DNA of 12,489 bases from Betaproteobacteria bacterium (GTDB lineage Bacteria; Pseudomonadota; Gammaproteobacteria; Burkholderiales; Nitrosomonadaceae), in the NCBI GenBank assembly GCA_022601315.1, contig JAHZIU010000179.1, positions 1 through 12,489 of the forward strand. The letters are read 5' to 3'. Numbering within the stretch: position 1 is the first letter of the stretch; each line of letters begins with the position of its first letter. Of this stretch, positions 7,986 through 12,489 are shown piece after piece. Below the pieces are notes generated by a model. The model was not told the origin of the DNA, did no database searches, and saw only the letters and a program-made list of their open reading frames with translations. The position numbers and the translations under genes were made by a program.

Positions 7986-8071
7986 CAGGAAGGGGGGAGG
8001 ATACGAAACCTTACTTCCCTGTCATTACAATTTATATTCCGAATTTTTTATTGCCCCCTGATTTACAGGAG
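7986..8071 (+). promoter_or_regulatory. rpoB-rpoC intergenic RNA structures, possible masking of the rpoC ribosome binding site
   Basis: Three pairings compete here. (1) CAGG-AAG...AGG (7986-8000) with CCT...CTT-C-CCTG (8009-8021) makes an imperfect hairpin. (2) AGGGGG (7991-7996) pairs perfectly with CCCCCT (8054-8059). (3) CCTG (8057-8060) pairs with CAGG (8066-8069), a tight five-base loop that covers most of the rpoC Shine-Dalgarno AGGAG (8067-8071). Pairing 2 uses the same C residues as pairing 3, so forming it would free the ribosome binding site. The complementarities are plain; any regulatory role is inference. No terminator or promoter is evident, so rpoB and rpoC are probably cotranscribed. 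Confidence 0.35.
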
Positions 8072-8077
8072 TGACAA

Positions 8078-11000
8078 ATGAAAGCATTGCTAGATTTATT
8101 TAAACAGGTTACTCATAAAGAAGAGTTTGATGCCATTAGAATTGGCTTGGCTTCTCCAGAGAAAATTCGCTCATGGTCTTATGGTGAGGTAAAGAAACCT
8201 GAAACAATTAACTATCGTACATTTAAGCCAGAAAGAGATGGATTGTTCTGTGCAAAAATCTTTGGTCCGGTAAAAGATTACGAATGTTTGTGTGGTAAGT
8301 ATAAGCGACTAAAGCATCGTGGCGTTATTTGCGAAAAATGTGGCGTTGAAGTTACTTTATCAAAAGTACGTCGTGAACGGATGGGGCATATCGAACTGGC
8401 ATCCCCAGTTGCTCATATTTGGTTCTTGAAATCATTACCTTCTCGTTTAGGTATGGTACTGGATATGACGTTACGTGATATCGAAAGAGTCCTCTATTTT
8501 GAAGCCTACGTTGTTACAGACCCCGGTATGACGCCATTAACAAGGTGTCAGCTGTTGACAGAAGATGATTACCTGGCAAAAACAGAAGAATTTGGCGATG
8601 ATTTTAGCGCCAGCATGGGTGCGGAAGGTGTAAGGGCCTTATTAAGTAATCTTGATGTTAATGTGGAGATTGAGAATCTCCGGCGAGAGATGGAGAGTAC
8701 CGGCTCAGAAACAAAGATTAAAAAGATTTCCAAACGCCTGAAGGTTTTGGAAGCATTTAATAAATCCGGTATTAAACCCCAGTGGATGATACTGGCAGTT
8801 TTGCCGGTATTGCCACCTGATTTGCGTCCGCTTGTTCCATTGGATGGCGGGCGTTTTGCAACATCCGATTTAAATGATTTATACCGCCGTGTGATTAACC
8901 GCAATAATCGTTTGAAGCGACTGCTGGAACTAAAAGCGCCTGAGATTATTGTTCGCAACGAAAAACGTATGCTACAGGAGTCAGTTGATTCATTGTTGGA
9001 TAATGGTCGTCGCGGTAAAGCAATGACAGGCGCAAACAAACGTGCTTTGAAATCACTGGCAGACATGATTAAAGGCAAAGGAGGACGTTTTCGTCAGAAT
9101 CTGCTTGGCAAAAGGGTTGATTATTCTGGTCGTTCCGTCATTGTGGTGGGACCTCAGTTGAAGCTTCATCAATGTGGTTTGCCCAAGAAAATGGCGCTTG
9201 AATTATTCAAACCCTTTATCTTCAATAAACTGGAGATTATGGGTATTGCGAGCACCATTAAAGCGGCTAAGAGAGAAGTTGAAAATGAAACTCCTGTGGT
9301 GTGGGATATTCTCGAGGAAGTAATTCGTGAGCATCCGGTTATGTTGAATCGTGCGCCTACATTACATCGTTTGGGTATTCAGGCTTTTGAACCGGTATTA
9401 ATTGAAGGCAAAGCCATTCAATTACATCCATTAGTCTGTGCCGCGTTTAATGCTGACTTTGATGGTGATCAGATGGCTGTGCATGTGCCGCTTTCATTAG
9501 AGGCACAAATGGAATGCCGCACCTTAATGATGTCGACTAATAACGTGCTTTCTCCAGCTAATGGGGAGCCTATTATTGTTCCGTCGCAAGATATCGTACT
9601 TGGATTGTATTACACTACTCGAGAAAAAATTGGCGCGCTTGGTGAAGGCATGCTGTTTCCAAATGTTAGCGAGGTTTCACGTGCATATGAAAGTCGCAAT
9701 GTCGAATTAAATGCAAAGATTACTGTTCGAATTAAAGAATATGACATCACAGCTGATGGTGAGCGAAGTGAGAAAATAACGCGTTATGAAACAACAGTTG
9801 GACGTACACTTTTATATGAAATTTTGCCACCAGGCTTGCCTTTTTCACTCATCAACAAGTCGCTGAAGAAAAAAGAGATTTCGAAGCTTATTAATGCAAG
9901 TTTCAGGCGCTCCGGTTTGCGTGAAACAGTTATTTTGGCAGATAAATTAATGTATGCTGGCTTCAGTTTTGCAACCAGAGCAGGCATATCAATTTGTGCT
10001 GATGATATGCTTACGCCACCACAGAAAAGTGACATTATTTCCGCTTCCGAAAAAGAAGTGAAAGAAATTGAAACGCAATATACTTCAGGTTTGGTCACAC
10101 AGGGCGAGCGTTATAACAAAGTTGTCGATATCTGGGGACGTGCTGGTGATCAGGTTGCTAAGGCCATGATGGACCAATTAGGCGTTGAAGTTGTGCGTGA
10201 TCGTGAGACTGGCGAGATAAAAACTGGTGAAGACGGAAAGCCAATATCTCAAGAATCGTTTAATTCGATTTATATGATGGCTGATTCTGGTGCACGTGGA
10301 TCAGCCGCGCAAATACGCCAATTGTCAGGGATGCGTGGGTTAATGGCGAAACCTGACGGCTCCATTATTGAGACACCAATTACCGCAAACTTCCGTGAAG
10401 GACTAAACGTTCTGCAATATTTTATTTCTACTCACGGTGCACGTAAGGGTTTGGCGGATACCGCTTTAAAAACAGCAAACTCTGGTTATTTGACACGACG
10501 ATTAGTCGATGTGACACAGGATTTGGTTGTTATAGAGGAAGACTGTGATACTGGTGATGGCGTAGTCATGAAAGCCTTGGTTGAAGGCGGTGAAATTATC
10601 GAGGCGTTGCGTGAGCGTATTTTGGGAAGAGTTGTTGTTAATGATGTGGTTAATCCTGAGAGCATGGACGTACTTTATCCAGCTGGTGCTTTGCTTGATG
10701 AAGAAGCTGTTGATTTAATTGAATCCTTAGGTATTGATGAAGTAAAAGTACGTACACCATTAACATGTGAAACACGGTATGGTCTGTGTGGGAAATGTTA
10801 TGGCCGAGATTTAGGGCGCGGTTCGTTAGTTAATGTGGGAGAGGCCGTTGGTGTAATTGCTGCGCAATCAATTGGAGAACCAGGGACACAGTTAACTATG
10901 CGTACATTCCATATTGGTGGTGCGGCATCGAGAACGGCTGTTGTCAGTCAAGTAGAAAGTAAATCAAGTGGTTCTGTACATTATTCATCGACAATGCGTT

Positions 11001-12301
11001 ATGTTACGAATGAACAAAACGAATTGATTGCTATTTCTCGAAGTGGTGAAGTAATTATACATGATGAAAATGGTCGTGAGCGTGAGCGCCATAAAGCGCC
11101 TTATGGCGCAACATTACTTGTGCGGGATGGCGAAACTGTAAAAGCTGGCCAATTGTTGACCACATGGGACCCACATACGCGGCCAATCATTACAGAATAT
11201 ACCGGAAAAGTTCGTTTCGAGAATGTTGAAGAAGGCGTTACTGTTGCTAAACAGATTGATGAAGTAACAGGTTTATCCACGTTGGTGGTCATTGATCCAA
11301 AAAGACGCGGTGCGACGCAATCAAAAGGACTTCGTCCACTGGTCAAGTTCTTAGATGATGATGAGAAAGAAATTAAAATTGCGGGAAGTAATCAGCCGGT
11401 AAGTATTACATTCCAGAATGGCTGTATTATTACAGTGCGAGATGGACAGCAAGTTGGTGTCGGTGAAGTGCTGGCAAGAATCCCACAAGAAACCTCCAAA
11501 ACACGCGATATCACTGGTGGTTTACCGCGTGTAGCTGAGCTCTTTGAAGCGCGTTCACCTAAAGATGCAGGTATGCTGGCAGAAGTGACGGGTAATGTAT
11601 CTTTTGGTAAGGACACTAAGGGTAAACAACGTTTGGTAATTACAGATTTAGAAGGCATAGCGCATGAATATCTGATTCCTAAGGATAAGCATGTAATGGC
11701 GCATGATGGACAAGTTGTAAATAAAGGGGAAGTGATAGTCGATGGTCCGGCTGATCCTCGCGATATTCTGCGCTTACAAGGCGTTGAAGCACTTGCACGC
11801 TATATTACTGATGAAGTGCAGGATGTCTACCGCCTACAAGGTGTCAAGATCAATGATAAGCATATTGAAGTTATTGTGCGTCAAATGTTACGCCGTGTTC
11901 AGGTTACAAATGCTGGTGATTCGAAGTTCATTTTAGGCGAACAAGTTGAACGGGCGGATTTATTAATTGCAAATGAGCAGTTGATAAAGGAGAAGAAATT
12001 ACCTGCCACATATGAATATATGTTGTTGGGTATTACCAAAGCTTCATTGTCGACGGATTCGTTTATTTCTGCAGCATCATTCCAGGAGACAACACGTGTT
12101 CTGACAGAGGCTGCCATCATGGGTAAAAAAGATGATTTACGCGGTTTAAAAGAAAATGTGATTGTTGGGCGGCTTGTGCCAGCAGGAACAGGTTTGTCAT
12201 TTCATACTACGCGTAAGATTCAAAGTGTTTTACCTGATTTTGGTAAAGAAACAGATGTTACAGATAACAGTGTTGTTAATGGTGATGAGCAAACTATTTG
12301 A
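8078..12301 (+). CDS. rpoC: DNA-directed RNA polymerase subunit beta'
   Basis: RpoC forms the clamp and carries the catalytic magnesium site. The product is 1407 residues, the same as E. coli, and is complete. The first zinc site is C70, C72, C85, C88, at the E. coli positions. The catalytic loop [12 protein letters not shown] places D460, D462 and D464 as magnesium ligands. The second zinc site is C823, C897, C904 and C907, nine above E. coli numbering, so a small net insertion lies between residues 464 and 823 and is offset by a loss further on. The bridge helix (about 777-812) contains [20 protein letters not shown], and the trigger loop [13 protein letters not shown] has R942 and H945, the residues that act in catalysis. 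Start is ATG 8078 with AGGAG at 8067-8071. Stop is TGA at 12299-12301. Confidence 0.98.
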   Translation: MKALLDLFKQVTHKEEFDAIRIGLASPEKIRSWSYGEVKKPETINYRTFKPERDGLFCAKIFGPVKDYECLCGKYKRLKHRGVICEKCGVEVTLSKVRRERMGHIELASPVAHIWFLKSLPSRLGMVLDMTLRDIERVLYFEAYVVTDPGMTPLTRCQLLTEDDYLAKTEEFGDDFSASMGAEGVRALLSNLDVNVEIENLRREMESTGSETKIKKISKRLKVLEAFNKSGIKPQWMILAVLPVLPPDLRPLVPLDGGRFATSDLNDLYRRVINRNNRLKRLLELKAPEIIVRNEKRMLQESVDSLLDNGRRGKAMTGANKRALKSLADMIKGKGGRFRQNLLGKRVDYSGRSVIVVGPQLKLHQCGLPKKMALELFKPFIFNKLEIMGIASTIKAAKREVENETPVVWDILEEVIREHPVMLNRAPTLHRLGIQAFEPVLIEGKAIQLHPLVCAAFNADFDGDQMAVHVPLSLEAQMECRTLMMSTNNVLSPANGEPIIVPSQDIVLGLYYTTREKIGALGEGMLFPNVSEVSRAYESRNVELNAKITVRIKEYDITADGERSEKITRYETTVGRTLLYEILPPGLPFSLINKSLKKKEISKLINASFRRSGLRETVILADKLMYAGFSFATRAGISICADDMLTPPQKSDIISASEKEVKEIETQYTSGLVTQGERYNKVVDIWGRAGDQVAKAMMDQLGVEVVRDRETGEIKTGEDGKPISQESFNSIYMMADSGARGSAAQIRQLSGMRGLMAKPDGSIIETPITANFREGLNVLQYFISTHGARKGLADTALKTANSGYLTRRLVDVTQDLVVIEEDCDTGDGVVMKALVEGGEIIEALRERILGRVVVNDVVNPESMDVLYPAGALLDEEAVDLIESLGIDEVKVRTPLTCETRYGLCGKCYGRDLGRGSLVNVGEAVGVIAAQSIGEPGTQLTMRTFHIGGAASRTAVVSQVESKSSGSVHYSSTMRYVTNEQNELIAISRSGEVIIHDENGRERERHKAPYGATLLVRDGETVKAGQLLTTWDPHTRPIITEYTGKVRFENVEEGVTVAKQIDEVTGLSTLVVIDPKRRGATQSKGLRPLVKFLDDDEKEIKIAGSNQPVSITFQNGCIITVRDGQQVGVGEVLARIPQETSKTRDITGGLPRVAELFEARSPKDAGMLAEVTGNVSFGKDTKGKQRLVITDLEGIAHEYLIPKDKHVMAHDGQVVNKGEVIVDGPADPRDILRLQGVEALARYITDEVQDVYRLQGVKINDKHIEVIVRQMLRRVQVTNAGDSKFILGEQVERADLLIANEQLIKEKKLPATYEYMLLGITKASLSTDSFISAASFQETTRVLTEAAIMGKKDDLRGLKENVIVGRLVPAGTGLSFHTTRKIQSVLPDFGKETDVTDNSVVNGDEQTI

Positions 12302-12489
12302 TTGTAAATTATTGATTATTTTGTCTTGTGGTGTTTTATCCTCAAACTGACTAAGTAGTCTTGCCAGTTGTTTGCTTGATAAGAGCGGCAGGTTAAATAG
12401 CATAGTGAGCATAGAATTTACAAGCTATTGATTAGACCAAAGAATTAAAGAAAAGAAACTGAAAAACAATTTTGGAACGATAAAGGAGA
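12302..12489 (+). other. rpoC downstream region, presumed leader of rpsL (str operon)
   Basis: These 188 bases contain no gene I can support. AACTG-ACT (12345-12352) pairs with AGT (12357-12359) and CAGTT (12365-12369), leaving CTTGC bulged; an alternative pairs CTTGCC (12360-12365) with GGCAGG (12387-12392), using the bulge. Neither is followed by a T-run, so no intrinsic terminator is visible. AGCATAG is repeated with two bases between (12399-12405, 12408-12414). A weak promoter-like pair, TTGATA (12376-12381) and TAGCAT (12398-12403) with a 16-base spacer, is possible. The region becomes A-rich and ends in AGGAG (12484-12488), an evident ribosome binding site for the gene just past the edge, which by conserved order should be rpsL (ribosomal protein S12). 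Confidence 0.6.

Noticed and set aside
8569..9078. A 169-codon minus-strand open frame inside rpoC
   Set aside because: It is a shadow of the conserved rpoC reading frame: serine/arginine-rich low-complexity product, no family resemblance and no independent start signals.
1..12489. A novel, mobile or defence system in this window
   Set aside because: Every long frame on the + strand is a conserved housekeeping gene in canonical order; there are no transposase, integrase, CRISPR repeats, terminal repeats or composition breaks that I can see.

Overview
This is a conserved housekeeping segment from a bacterium, almost certainly an AT-rich betaproteobacterium. It carries protein export, transcription elongation, ribosomal stalk and RNA polymerase genes, all on the + strand. 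The order is tuf (3' end) - tRNA-Trp - secE - nusG - rplK - rplA - rplJ - rplL - rpoB - rpoC, and the window stops on a Shine-Dalgarno sequence where rpsL (the str operon) would be expected. RpoB and NusG sequence features look most like the Nitrosomonadales (Nitrosomonas-like); that family-level placement is inference from remembered sequence, not from a search.

Layout: positions 1-141 hold the end of EF-Tu, and a tRNA-Trp lies at 238-313. SecE (415-759) and NusG (780-1313) form a tight pair. RplK (1402-1833) and RplA (1835-2527) follow, separated by one base and preceded by a hairpin that looks like the L1 autoregulatory site. A 261-base non-coding leader (2528-2788), which also holds a good sigma70-type promoter candidate, precedes RplJ (2789-3310) and RplL (3363-3746). 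An attenuator-like hairpin lies between rplL and rpoB. RpoB (3903-7976) and RpoC (8078-12301) are full length and keep their catalytic and zinc-binding residues. The last 188 bases contain small hairpins but no convincing intrinsic terminator, so read-through into the next operon is plausible. No non-coding stretch exceeds 300 bases.

The genes work together in gene expression and membrane biogenesis. EF-Tu and tRNA-Trp serve translation; L11, L1, L10 and L7/L12 form the L1 and L7/L12 stalks of the 50S subunit; beta and beta' form the RNA polymerase core; NusG couples polymerase to the ribosome; SecE is part of the SecYEG channel. Control appears to be largely post-transcriptional: candidate L1 and L10 operators, an attenuator before rpoB, and a possible Shine-Dalgarno-masking structure before rpoC.

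I saw no mobile element, CRISPR array, foreign gene, frameshift or undescribed system. The points worth a second look are the RNA structures and start/stop signals between the genes.
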